Both the position numbers and the translations under genes were made by a program. The notes under the pieces were generated by a model. The model ran no database searches, was not told the origin of the DNA, and saw only the letters and a program-made list of their open reading frames with translations. A stretch of DNA of 64,000 nucleotides from Crossaster papposus (Eukaryota > Echinodermata > Asteroidea > Velatida > Solasteridae), in the NCBI GenBank assembly GCA_037893245.1, contig JBAIAA010000009.1, positions 1,736,001 to 1,800,000 on the forward strand, in the 5' to 3' direction. Of this stretch, positions 12,528 to 24,600 are shown piece after piece (within the stretch, counting starts at the first letter, position 1; each line of letters starts with the position of its first letter).

Positions 12528-12670
12528 TTTCCTTCCACCTCTAAAACTGTAACTTCTTCACATTAATTGTTGAATGAAATACAAAAAAATTGTTGAATGA
12601 AATTTGTTCCCGCCGTGAATATGGCCATTGATGCTGGTACGGCGTTAAACCCTAAAAACTCACTCACTCA
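12528..12670 (+). mobile_element. 143-bp SINE-like (or 5'-truncated LINE) insertion, copy 1
   Basis: The monomer is interrupted after cagaaaacatg (ending 12527) and resumes at gaaaacatgg (12671), so at least nine bases (gaaaacatg, 12519-12527 and 12671-12679) are duplicated. Counting the tca that the tail shares with the target, the duplication is 12 bases. The insert runs tttccttccacctctaaaac ... gccgtgaatatggccattg ... acggcgttaaaccc and ends in a short actcactca tail. It has no terminal inverted repeats and no recognisable RNA polymerase III promoter boxes, so it is probably the 3' part of a longer element. A 16-bp word, aattgttgaatgaaat, occurs twice inside (12565-12580, 12588-12603). The ggcgttaaac plus (ACTC)n ending resembles molluscan short interspersed repeats as I remember them; the family is not named with confidence. 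Confidence 0.8.
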
Positions 12671-13763
12671 GAAAACATGGCTGCGAATGAGGATAATGTT
12701 CTCGACATATATCTGAGCTGCGAACCTCAACGTTGTTCGAGAATGAAGAGACATTCACCACCTCCACATCTGAGCTAACACATCGCCAAATTCTTACCGG
12801 AAGAGACCAAAACTTTGAGACTCATGCGTCAGGACACTGGCGGCATAGGCGTATGAGGCAATACACATGTACATACATACACATAAGAAAACATGGCTAC
12901 GAATGAGGATAATTTTGTCGACATATATCTGAGCTGCGATCCTCAACGTTGTTCGAGAATGAAGAGACACTCACCAGCTCGACATCCGAGCCAAAATATT
13001 GCCAAATTTCTCACTGGAAAAAAACCTAACTGAGAGACTCATGCGTCAGGATACTGGCGGCATAGGCATATGTGGAAATACACTTGTACATACATACACA
13101 TCAGAAAACATGGCTGCGAATGAGGATAATGTTTTCGACATATATCTGAGCTGCAAACCTCAACGTTGTTCGAGAATGAAGAGACACTCACCAGCTCGAC
13201 ATCTGAGCCAAAATATTGCCAAATTTCTCACTGGAACAAACCTAAACTGAGAGACTCATGCGTCAGGACACTGGCGGCATATGCCTATGTGGCAATACAC
13301 GTGTACATACATACACATCAGAAAACATGGCTGCAAATGAGGATAATGTTCTCGACATATATCTGAGCTGCGAACCTCAACGTTGTTCGAGAATGAAGAG
13401 ACACTCACCAGCTCGACATCTGAGCCAAAATATTGCCAAATTCCTCACTGAAACAAACCTAAACTGAGAGACTCATGCGTCAGGACACTGGCGGTATATG
13501 CCTATGTGGCAATACACGTGTACATACATACACATTATAAAACATGGCTGCGAATGAGGATAATGTTCTCGACATATATCTGAGCTGCGAACCTCAACGT
13601 TGTTCGAGAATGAAGAGACACTCACCAGCTCGACATCTGAGCCAAAATATTGCCAAATTCCTCACTGAAACAAACCTAACTTGAGAGACTCATGCGTCAG
13701 GACACCGGCGGCATATGCCTATGTGGCAATACACGTGTACATACATACACATCAGAAAACATG

Positions 13764-13906
13764 TTTCCTCCCACCTCTAAAACTGTAACTTCTTCACATT
13801 AATTGTTGAACGAAATACACAAAAATTGTTGAATGAAATTTGTTCCCGCCGTGAATATGGCCATTGATGCTGGTACGGCGTTAAACCCTAAAAACTCACT
13901 CACTCA
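13764..13906 (+). mobile_element. 143-bp SINE-like insertion, copy 2
   Basis: This copy has the same length, the same junctions (cagaaaacatg before, gaaaacatgg after) and the same position in the monomer as copy 1. It differs from copy 1 at a few bases, for example tttcctccc for tttccttcc, gaacgaaat for gaatgaaat, and acacaaaaa for acaaaaaaa. Identical 5' truncation and target duplication show that it is a duplicate of one insertion event and not an independent insertion. Confidence 0.85.
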
Positions 13907-14999
13907 GAAAACATGGCTGCGAATGAGGATAATGTTCTCAACATATATCTGAGCTGCGAACCTCAACGTTGTTCGAGAATGAAGAGACATTCACCACCTC
14001 CATATCTGAGCTAACACATCGCCAAATTCTTACCGGAAGAGACAAAAACTTTGAGACTCATGCGTCAGGACACTGGCGGCATAGGCGTATGAGGCAATAC
14101 ACATGTACATACATACACATAAAAAAACATGGCTACGAATGAGGATAATTTTGTCGACATATATCTGAGCTGCGATCCTCAACGTTGTTCGAGAATGAAG
14201 AGACACTCACCAGCTCGACATCCGAGCCAAAATATTGCCAAATTTCTCACTGGAAAAAAACCTAACTGAGAGACTCATGCGTCAGGATACTGGCGGCATA
14301 GGCATATGTGGAAATACACTTGTACATACATACACATCAGAAAACATGGCTGCGAATGAGGATAATGTTCTCGACATATATCTGAGCTGCGAACCTCAAC
14401 GTTGTTCGAGAATGAAGAGACACTCACCAGCTCGACATCTGACCCAAAATATTGCCAAATTTCTCACTGGAACAAACCTAAACTGAGAGACTCATGCGTC
14501 AGGACACTGGCGGCATATGCCTATGTGGCAATACACGTGTACATACATACACATCAGAAAACATGGCTGCGAATGAGGATAATGTTCTCGACATATATCT
14601 GAGCTGCGAACCTCAACGTTGTTCGAGAATGAAGAGACACTCACCAGCTCGACATCTGAGCCAAAATATTGCCAAATTTCTCACTGGAACAAACCTAAAC
14701 TGAGAGACTCATGCGTCAGGACACTGGCGGTATATGCCTATGTGGCAATACACGTGTACATACATACACATTATAAAACATGGCTGCGAATGAGGATAAT
14801 GTTCTCGACATATATCTGAGCTGCGAACCTCAACGTTGTTCGAGAATGAAGAGACACTCACCAGCTCGACATCTGAGCCAAAATATTGCCAAATTCCTCA
14901 CTGAAACAAACCTAACTTGAGAGACTCATGCGTCAGGACACCGGCGGCATATGCCTATGTGGCAATACACGTGTACATACATACACATCAGAAAACATG

Positions 15000-15142
15000 T
15001 TTCCTCCCACCTCTAAAACTGTAACTTCTTCACATTAATTGTTGAATGAAATACACAAAAATTGTTGAATGAAATTTGTTCCCGCCGTGAATATGGTCAT
15101 TGATGCTGGTACGGCGTTAAACCCTAAAAACTCACTCACTCA
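15000..15142 (+). mobile_element. 143-bp SINE-like insertion, copy 3
   Basis: The length and junctions are the same as in copies 1 and 2. It shares tttcctccc and acacaaaaa with copy 2, keeps gaatgaaat as in copy 1, and has atatggtcattg where the others have atatggccattg. The flanking satellite shares ttctcaacatat with copy 2 against ttctcgacatat in copy 1. Copies 2 and 3 therefore look like the closest relatives. Confidence 0.85.
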
Positions 15143-15495
15143 GAAAACATGGCTTCGAATGAGGATAATGTTCTCAACATATATCTGAGCTGCGAACCTC
15201 AACGTTGTTCGAGAATGAAGAGACATTCACCACCTCCACATCTGAGCTAACACATCGCCAAATTCTTACCGGAAGAGACCAAAACTTTGAGACTCATGCG
15301 TCAGGACACTGGCGGTATAGGCGTATGAGGCAATACACATGTACATACATACACATAAGAAAACATGGCTACGAATGAGGATAATTTTGTCGACATATAT
15401 CTGAGCTGCGATCCTCAACGTTGTTCGAGAATGAAGAGACACTCACCAGCTCGACATCCGAGCCAAAATATTGCCAAATTTCTCACTGGAAAAAA

Positions 15496-18400
15496 CCTAA
15501 CTGAGAGACTCATGCGTCAGGATACTGGCGGCATAGGCATATGTGGAAATACACTTGTACATACATACACATCAGAAAACATGGCTGCGAATAAGGATAA
15601 TGTTCTCGACATATATCTGAGCTGCGAACCTCAACGTTGTTCGAGAATGAAGAGACACTCACCAGCTCGACATCTGACCCAAAATATTGCCAAATTTCAC
15701 ACTGGAACAAACCTAAACTGAGAGACTCATGCGTCAGGACACTGGCGGCATATGCCTATGTGGCAATACACGTGTACATACATACACATCAGAAAACATG
15801 GCTGCGAATGAGGATAATGTTCTCGACATATATCTGAGCTGCAAACCTCAACGTTGTTCGAGAATGAAGAGACACTCACCAGCTCGACATTTGAGCCAAA
15901 ATATTGCCAAATTTCTCACTGAAACAAACCTAAACTGAGAGACTCATGCGTCAGGACACTGGCGGCATATGACTATGTGGCAATACACGTGTACATACAT
16001 ACACATCAGAAAACATGGATGCGAATGAGGATAATGTTCTCGACATATATCTGAGCTGCGAACCTCGACGTTGTTCGAGAATGAAGAGAAACTCACCAGC
16101 TCGACATCTGAGCCAAAATATTGCCAAATTTCTCACTGGAACAAACCTAAACTGAGAGACTCATGCGTCAGGACACTGGCGGCAGATGCCTATGTGGCAA
16201 TACACGTGTACATACATACACATCAGAAAACATGGCTGAGAATGAGGATAATGTTCTCGACATATATCTGAGCTGCCAACCTCAAAGTTGTTCGAGAATG
16301 AAGAGACACTCACCAGCTCGACATCTGAGCCAAAATATTGCCAAATTTCTCACGGGAACCAACCTAAACTGAGAGACTCATGCGTCAGGATCCTGGCGGC
16401 ATATGCCTATGTGGCAATACACGTGTACATACATACACATAAGAAAACATGGCTACGAATGAGGATAATTTTGTCGACATATATCTGAGCTGCGAGCATC
16501 AACGTTGTTCGACAATGAAGAGACACTCACCAGCTCGACATCTGAGCCAAAATATTGCCGAATTTCTCACTGGAACAAACCTAAACTGAGAGACTCATGC
16601 GTCAGGACACTGGCGGCATATACCTATGTGGCAATACACGTGTACATACAAACACATCAGAAAACATGGATGCGAATGAGGATAATGTTCTCGACATATA
16701 TCTGAGCTGCGAACCTCGACGTTGTTCGAGAATGAAGAGAAACTCACCAGCTCGACATCTGAGCCAAAATATTGCCAAATTTCTCACTGGAACAAACCTA
16801 ACTGAGAGACTCATGCGTCAGGATACTGGCGGCATAGGCATATGTGGAAATACACTTGTACATACATACACATCAGAAAACATGGCTGCGAATGAGGATA
16901 ATGTTCTCGACATATATCTGAGCTGCGAACCTCAACGTTGTTCGAGAATGAAGAGACACTCACCAGCTCGACATCTGACCCAAAATATTGCCAAATTTCA
17001 CACTGGAACAAACCTAAACTGAGAGACTCATGCGTCAGGACACTGGCGGCATATGCCTATGTGGCAATACACGTGTACATACATACACATCAGAAAACAT
17101 GGCTGCGAATGAGGATAATGTTCTCGACATATATCTGAGCTGCGAACCTCAACGTTGTTCGAGAATGAAGAGACACTCACCAGCTCGACATCTGAGCCAA
17201 AATATTGCCAAATTTCTCACTGAAACAAACCTAAACTGAGAGACTCATGCGTCAGGACACTGGCGGCATATGACTATGTGGCAATACACGTGTACATACA
17301 TACACATCAGAAAACATGGATGCGAATGAGGATAATGTTCTCGACATATATCTGAGCTGCGAACCTCGACGTTGTTCGAGAATGAAGAGAAACTCACCAG
17401 CTCGACATCTGAGCCAAAATATTGCCAAATTTCTCACTGGAACAAACCTAAACTGAGAGACTCATGCGTCAGGACACTGGCGGCAGATGCCTATGTGGCA
17501 ATACACGTGTACATACATACACATCAGAAAACATGGCTGCGAATGAGGATAATGTTCTCGACATATATCTGAGCTGCCAACCTCAACGTTGTTCGAGAAT
17601 GAAGAGACACTCACCAGCTCGACATCTGAGCCAAAATATTGCCAAATTTCTCACGGGAACCAACCTAAACTGAGAGACTCATGCGTCAGGACCCTGGCGG
17701 CATATGCCTATGTGGCAATACACGTGTACATACATACACATAAGAAAACATGGCTACGAATGAGGATAATTTTGTCGACATATATCTGAGCTGCGAGCAT
17801 CAACGTTGTTCGACAATGAAGAGACACTCACCAGCTCGACATCTGAGCCAAAATATTGCCGAATTTCTCACTGGAACAAACCTAAACTGAGAGACTCATG
17901 CGTCAGGACACTGGCGGCATATACCTATGTGGCAATACACGTGTACATACAAACACATCAGAAAACATGGATGCGAATGAGGATAATGTTCTCGACATAT
18001 ATCTGAGCTGCCAACCTCAAAGTTGTTCGAGAATGAAGAGACACTCACCAGCTCGACATCTGAGCCAAAATATTGCCAAATTTCTCACGGGAACCAACCT
18101 AAACTGAGAGACTCATGCGTCAGGACCCTGGCGGCATATGCCTATGTGGCAATACACGTGTACATACATACACATAAGAAAACATGGCTACGAATGAGGA
18201 TAATTTTGTCGACATATATCTGAGCTGCGAGCATCAACGTTGTTCGACAATGAAGAGACACTCACCAGCTCGACATCTGAGCCAAAATATTGCCGAATTT
18301 CTCACTGGAACAAACCTAAACTGAGAGACTCATGCGTCAGGACACTGGCGGCATATACCTATGTGGCAATACACGTGTACATACAAACACATCAGAAAAC

Positions 18401-20920
18401 ATGGATGCGAATGAGGATAATGTTCTCGACATATATCTGAGCTGCGAACCTCGACGTTGTTCGAGAATGAAGAGAAACTCACCAGCTCGACATCTGAGCC
18501 AAAATATTGCCAAATTTCTCACTGGAACAAACCTAACTGAGAGACTCATGCGTCAGGATACTGGCGGCATAGGCATATGTGGAAATACACTTGTACATAC
18601 ATACACATCAGAAAACATGGCTGCGAATGAGGATAATGTTCTCGACATATATCTGAGCTGCGAACCTCAACGTTGTTCGAGAATGAAGAGACACTCACCA
18701 GCTCGACATCTGACCCAAAATATTGCCAAATTTCACACTGGAACAAACCTAAACTGAGAGACTCATGCGTCAGGACACTGGCGGCATATGCCTATGTGGC
18801 AATACACGTGTACATACATACACATCAGAAAACATGGCTGCGAATGAGGATAATGTTCTCGACATATATCTGAGCTGCGAACCTCAACGTTGTTCGAGAA
18901 TGAAGAGACACTCACCAGCTCGACATCTGAGCCAAAATATTGCCAAATTTCTCACTGAAACAAACCTAAACTGAGAGACTCATGCGTCAGGACACTGGCG
19001 GCATATGACTATGTGGCAATACACGTGTACATACATACACATCAGAAAACATGGATGCGAATGAGGATAATGTTCTCGACATATATCTGAGCTGCGAACC
19101 TCGACGTTGTTCGAGAATGAAGAGAAACTCACCAGCTCGACATCTGAGCCAAAATATTGCCAAATTTCTCACTGGAACAAACCTAAACTGAGAGACTCAT
19201 GCGTCAGGACCCTGGCGGCATATGCCTATGTGGCAATACACGTGTACATACATACACATAAGAAAACATGGCTACGAATGAGGATAATTTTGTCGACATA
19301 TATCTGAGCTGCGAGCATCAACGTTGTTCGACAATGAAGAGACACTCACCAGCTCGACATCTGAGCCAAAATATTGCCGAATTTCTCACTGGAACAAACC
19401 TAAACTGAGAGACTCATGCGTCAGGACACTGGCGGCATATACCTATGTGGCAATACACGTGTACATACAAACACATCAGAAAACATGGATGCGAATGAGG
19501 ATAATGTTCTCGACATATATCTGAGCTGCGAACCTCGACGTTGTTCGAGAATGAAGAGAAACTCACCAGCTCGACATCTGAGCCAAAATATTGCCAAATT
19601 TCTCACTGGAACAAACCTAACTGAGAGACTCATGCGTCAGGATACTGGCGGCATAGGCATATGTGGAAATACACTTGTACATACATACACATCAGAAAAC
19701 ATGGCTGCGAATGAGGATAATGTTCTCGACATATATCTGAGCTGCGAACCTCAACGTTGTTCGAGAATGAAGAGACACTCACCAGCTCGACATCTGACCC
19801 AAAATATTGCCAAATTTCACACTGGAACAAACCTAAACTGAGAGACTCATGCGTCAGGACACTGGCGGCATATGCCTATGTGGCAATACACGTGTACATA
19901 CATACACATCAGAAAACATGGCTGCGAATGAGGATAATGTTCTCGACATATATCTGAGCTGCGAACCTCAACGTTGTTCGAGAATGAAGAGACACTCACC
20001 AGCTCGACATCTGAGCCAAAATATTGCCAAATTTCTCACTGAAACAAACCTAAACTGAGAGACTCATGCGTCAGGACACTGGCGGCATATGACTATGTGG
20101 CAATACACGTGTACATACATACACATCAGAAAACATGGATGCGAATGAGGATAATGTTCTCGACATATATCTGAGCTGCGAACCTCGACGTTGTTCGAGA
20201 ATGAAGAGAAACTCACCAGCTCGACATCTGAGCCAAAATATTGCCAAATTTCTCACTGGAACAAACCTAAACTGAGAGACTCATGCGTCAGGACACTGGC
20301 GGCAGATGCCTATGTGGCAATACACGTGTACATACATACACATCAGAAAACATGGCTGCGAATGAGGATAATGTTCTCGACATATATCTGAGCTGCCAAC
20401 CTCAACGTTGTTCGAGAATGAAGAGACACTCACCAGCTCGACATCTGAGCCAAAATATTGCCAAATTTCTCACGGGAACCAACCTAAACTGAGAGACTCA
20501 TGCGTCAGGACCCTGGCGGCATATGCCTATGTGGCAATACACGTGTACATACATACACATAAGAAAACATGGCTACGAATGAGGATAATTTTGTCGACAT
20601 ATATCTGAGCTGCGAGCATCAACGTTGTTCGACAATGAAGAGACACTCACCAGCTCGACATCTGAGCCAAAATATTGCCGAATTTCTCACTGGAACAAAC
20701 CTAAACTGAGAGACTCATGCGTCAGGACACTGGCGGCATATACCTATGTGGCAATACACGTGTACATACAAACACATCAGAAAACATGGATGCGAATGAG
20801 GATAATGTTCTCGACATATATCTGAGCTGCGAACCTCGACGTTGTTCGAGAATAAAGAGAAACTCACCAGCTCGACATCTGAGCCAAAATATTGCCAAAT
20901 TTCTCACTGGAACAAACCTA
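15496..20920 (+). repeat. 6-monomer HOR (1301 bp), four copies with unit gains and losses
   Basis: Markers recur at 1301 bp (6 x 217 - 1): 15637/16938, 16071/17372 and 16505/17806. The missing base is in one monomer that reads aaacctaactgag for aaacctaaactgag. After copy 2 a two-monomer stretch is repeated (17806/18240, 434 bp). Copy 3 is one monomer short (18332/19416, 1084 bp). Copy 4 (from about 19615) is full length and ends where the aaacctaaactgag form returns near 20920. Diagnostic variants are gcatatgactatg, ttgttcgacaatgaag and ccaaatttcacactgg. Confidence 0.85.
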
Positions 20921-20934
20921 AACTGAGAGACTCA

Positions 20935-23900
20935 TGCGTCAGGACACTGGCGGCATATGCCTATGTGGCAATACACGTGTACATACATACACATCAGAAA
21001 ACATGGCTGCGAATGAGGATAATGTTCTCGACATTTATCCGAGCTGCCAACATCAACGTTGTTCGAGAATGAAGAGACACTCACCAGCTCGACATCTGAG
21101 CCAAAATATTGCCAAATTTCTCACGGGAACCAACCTAAACTGAGAGACTCATGCGTCAGGACCCTGGCGGCATATGCCTATGTGGCAATACACGTGTACA
21201 TACATACACATAAGAAAACATGGCTACGAATGAGGATAATTTTGTTGACATATATCTGAGCTGCGAGCCTCAACGTTGTTCGAGAATGAAGAGACACTCA
21301 CCAGCTCGACATCTGAGCCAAAATATTGCCGAATTTCTCACTGGAACAAACCTAAACTGAGAGACTCATGCGTCAGGACACTGGCGGCATATACCTATGT
21401 GGCAATACACGTGTACATACAAACACATCAGAAAACATGGCTGCGAATGAGGATAATGTTCTTGACATATATCTGAGCTGCGAACCTCAACGTTGTTCGA
21501 GAATGAAAAGACTTTCACCACCTCCACATCTGAGCTAACACATCGCCAAAATTCTCACTGGAAAAACAAACAAACTGAGAGACTCATGCGTCAGTATACT
21601 GGCGGCATAGGCCTATGTGGCAATACACGTGTACATACATACACATCAGAAAACATTGCTGCGAATGAGGATAATGTTCTCGACATATATCTGAGCTGCG
21701 AACCTCAACGTTGTTCGAGAATAAAGAGACATTCACCACCTCCACATCTGAGCTAACACATCGCCAAAATTCTCACCGGAAGAGACGAAAACTTTGAGAC
21801 TCATGCGTCAGGACACTGGCGGCATAGGCCTATGAGGCAATACACATGTACATACATACACATAAGAAAACATGGCTACGAATGAGGATAATTTTGTCGA
21901 CATATATCTGAGCTGCGATTCTCAACGTTGTTTGAGAATGAAGAGACACTCACCAGCTCGACATCCGAGCCAAAATATTGCCAAATTTTTCACTGGAACA
22001 AACCTAAACTGAGAGACTCATGCGTCAGGACACTGGCGGCATATGCATATGTGGCAATACACGTGTACATACATACACATCAGAAAACATGGCTGCGAAT
22101 GAGGATAATGTTCTCGACATATATCTGAGCTGCCAACCTCAACGTTGTTCGAGAATGAAGAGACACTCACCAGCTCGACATCTGAGCCAAAATATTACCA
22201 AATTTCTCACGGGAACCAACCTAAACTGAGAGACTCATGCGTCAGGACCCTGGCGGCATATGCCTATGTGGCAATACACGTGTACATACATACACATAAG
22301 AAAACATGGCTACGAATGAGGATAATTTTGTCGACATATATCTGAGCTGCGAGCCTCAACGTTGTTCGAGAATGAAGAGACACTCACCAGCTCGACATCT
22401 GAGCCAAAATATTGCCGAATTTCTCACTGGAACAAACCTAAACTGAGAGACTCATGCGTCAGGACACTGTTGGCATATACCTATGTGGCAATACACGTGT
22501 ACATACAAACACATCAGAAAACATGGCTGCGAATGAGGATAATGTTCTCGACATATATCTGAGCTGCGAACCTCAACGTTGTTCGAGAATGAAAAGACTT
22601 TCACCACCTCCACATCTGAGCTAACACATCGCCAAAATTCTCACCGGAAGAGACGAAAACTTTGAGACTCATGCGTCAGGACACTGGCGGCATAGGCCTA
22701 TGAGGCAATACACATGTACATACATACACATAAGAAAACATGGCTACGAATGAGGATAATTTTGTCGACATATATCTGAGCTGCGATTCTCAACGTTGTT
22801 CGAGAATGAAGAGACACTCACCAGCTCGACATCCGAGCCAAAATATTGCCAAATTTCTCACTGGAACAAACCTAAACTGAGAGACTCATGCGTCAGGACA
22901 CTGGCGGCATATGCATATGTGGCAATACACGTGTACATACATACACATCAGAAAACATGGCTGCAAATGAGGATAATGTTCTCGACATATATCTGAGCTG
23001 CCAACCTCAACGTTGTTCGAGAATGAAGAGACACTCACCAGCTCGACATCTGAGCCAAAATATTGCCAAATTTCTCACGGGAACCAACCTAAACTGAGAG
23101 ACTCATGCGTCAGGACCCTGGCGGCATATGCCTATGTGGCAATACACGTGTACATACATACACATAAGAAAACATGGCTACGAATGAGGATAATGTTCTC
23201 GACATATATCTGAGCTGCGAACCTCAACGTTGTTCGAGAATGAAGAGACGCTCACCAGCTCGACATCTGAGCCAAAATATTGCCGAATTTCTCACTGGAA
23301 CAAACCTAAACTGAGAGACTCATGCGTCAGGACACTGGCGGCATATGCCTATGTGGCAATACACGTGTACATACAAACACATCAGAAAACATGGCTGCGA
23401 ATGAGGATAATGTTCTCGACATATATCTGAGCTGCGAACCTCAACGTTGTTCGAGAATGAAAAAACTTTCACCACCTCCACATCTGAGGTAACACATCGC
23501 CAAAATTCTCACTGGAAAAACAAACAAACTGAGAGACTCATGCGTCAGTATACTGGCGGCATAGGCCTATGTGGCAATACACGTGTACATACATACACAT
23601 CAGAAAACATTGCTGCGAATGAGGATAATGTTCTCGACATATATCTGAGCTGCGAACCTCAACGTTGTTCGAGAATAAAGAGACATTCACCACCTCCACA
23701 TCTGAGCTAACACATCGCCAAAATTCTCACCGGAAGAGACGAAAACTTTGAGACTCATGCGTCAGGACACTGGCGGCATAGGCCTATGAGGCAATACACA
23801 TGTACATACATACACATAAGAAAACATGGCTACGAATGAGGATAATTTTGTCGACATATATCTGAGCTGCGATTCTCAACGTTGTTCGAGAATGAAGAGA

Positions 23901-24600
23901 CACTCACCAGCTCGACATCCGAGCCAAAATATTGCCAAATTTCTCACTGGAACAAACCTAAACTGAGAGACTCATGCGTCAGGACACTGGCGGCATATGC
24001 ATATGTGGCAATACACGTGTACATACATACACATCAGAAAACATGGCTGCGAATGAGGATAATGTTCTCGACATATATCTGAGCTGCCAACCTCAACGTT
24101 GTTCGAGAATGAAGAGACACTCACCAGCTCGACATCTGAGCCAAAATATTGCCAAATTTCTCACGGGAACCAACCTAAACTGAGAGACTCATGCGTCAGG
24201 ACCCTGGCGGCATATGCCTATGTGGCAATACACGTGTACATACATACACATAAGAAAACATGGCTACGAATGAGGATAATTTTGTCGACATATATCTGAG
24301 CTGCGAGCCTCAACGTTGTTCGAGAATGAAGAGACACTCACCAGCTCGACATCTGAGCCAAAATATTGCCGAATTTCTCACTGGAACAAACCTAAACTGA
24401 GAGACTCATGCGTCAGGACACTGGCGGCATATGCCTATGTGGCAATACACGTGTACATACAAACACATCAGAAAACATGGCTGCGAATGAGGATAATGTT
24501 CTCGACATATATCTGAGCTGCGAACCTCAACGTTGTTCGAGAATGAAAAGACTTTCACCACCTCCACATCTGAGGTAACACATCGCCAAAATTCTCACTG
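20935..24600 (+). repeat. 5-monomer HOR (1086 bp), one copy reduced to 868 bp
   Basis: Ordered variants repeat at 21059, 22145, 23013 and 24099. The steps are 1086, 868 and 1086 bp, that is five, four and five monomers. Each unit contains a monomer with cgggaaccaacc, one with the gaaaagactttcaccacctcc type-B segment, and one with the gcgattctcaacgttg variant. The 868-bp step lacks one of the two type-B monomers. The last copy passes into the 1520-bp block near 24600. Confidence 0.85.

Larger units (their letters stand above)
12400..15940 (+). repeat. 1236-bp HOR containing the transposon insert, about 2.9 copies
   Basis: The three inserts start exactly 1236 bp apart (12528, 13764, 15000), and the satellite around them repeats with the same period. 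1236 = 1084 bp of satellite (about five monomers) + 143-bp insert + 9-bp target duplication. Markers repeated in step include the cacttgtac monomer, the cgacatccgagccaaa monomer with ggaaaaaaacctaac, and acacattataaaacatgg (13533 and 14769). The third copy merges near 15500-15940 into the next HOR. Insert and satellite were therefore amplified together. Confidence 0.9.

Noticed and set aside
12649-12657. Telomere-like aaaccctaaa within the insert
   Set aside because: It occurs once per insert and is not tandem. It is part of the element's 3' end ahead of the (ACTC)n tail.
12528-12670. Miniature inverted-repeat DNA transposon as the identity of the insert
   Set aside because: I see no terminal inverted repeats. 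The simple-repeat tail, and a duplication whose length depends on tail overlap, fit retroposition better. It is not fully excluded.
16597-17022. Longer open frames of 141-167 codons (16597-17022, 18332-18757, 28926-29396, 47772-48272, 50380-50883)
   Set aside because: Each arises where a monomer is 216 or 219 bp, or otherwise shifts length, so the frame continues into one or two more monomers. The predicted product is two or three repeats of the same satellite translation with no known domain.
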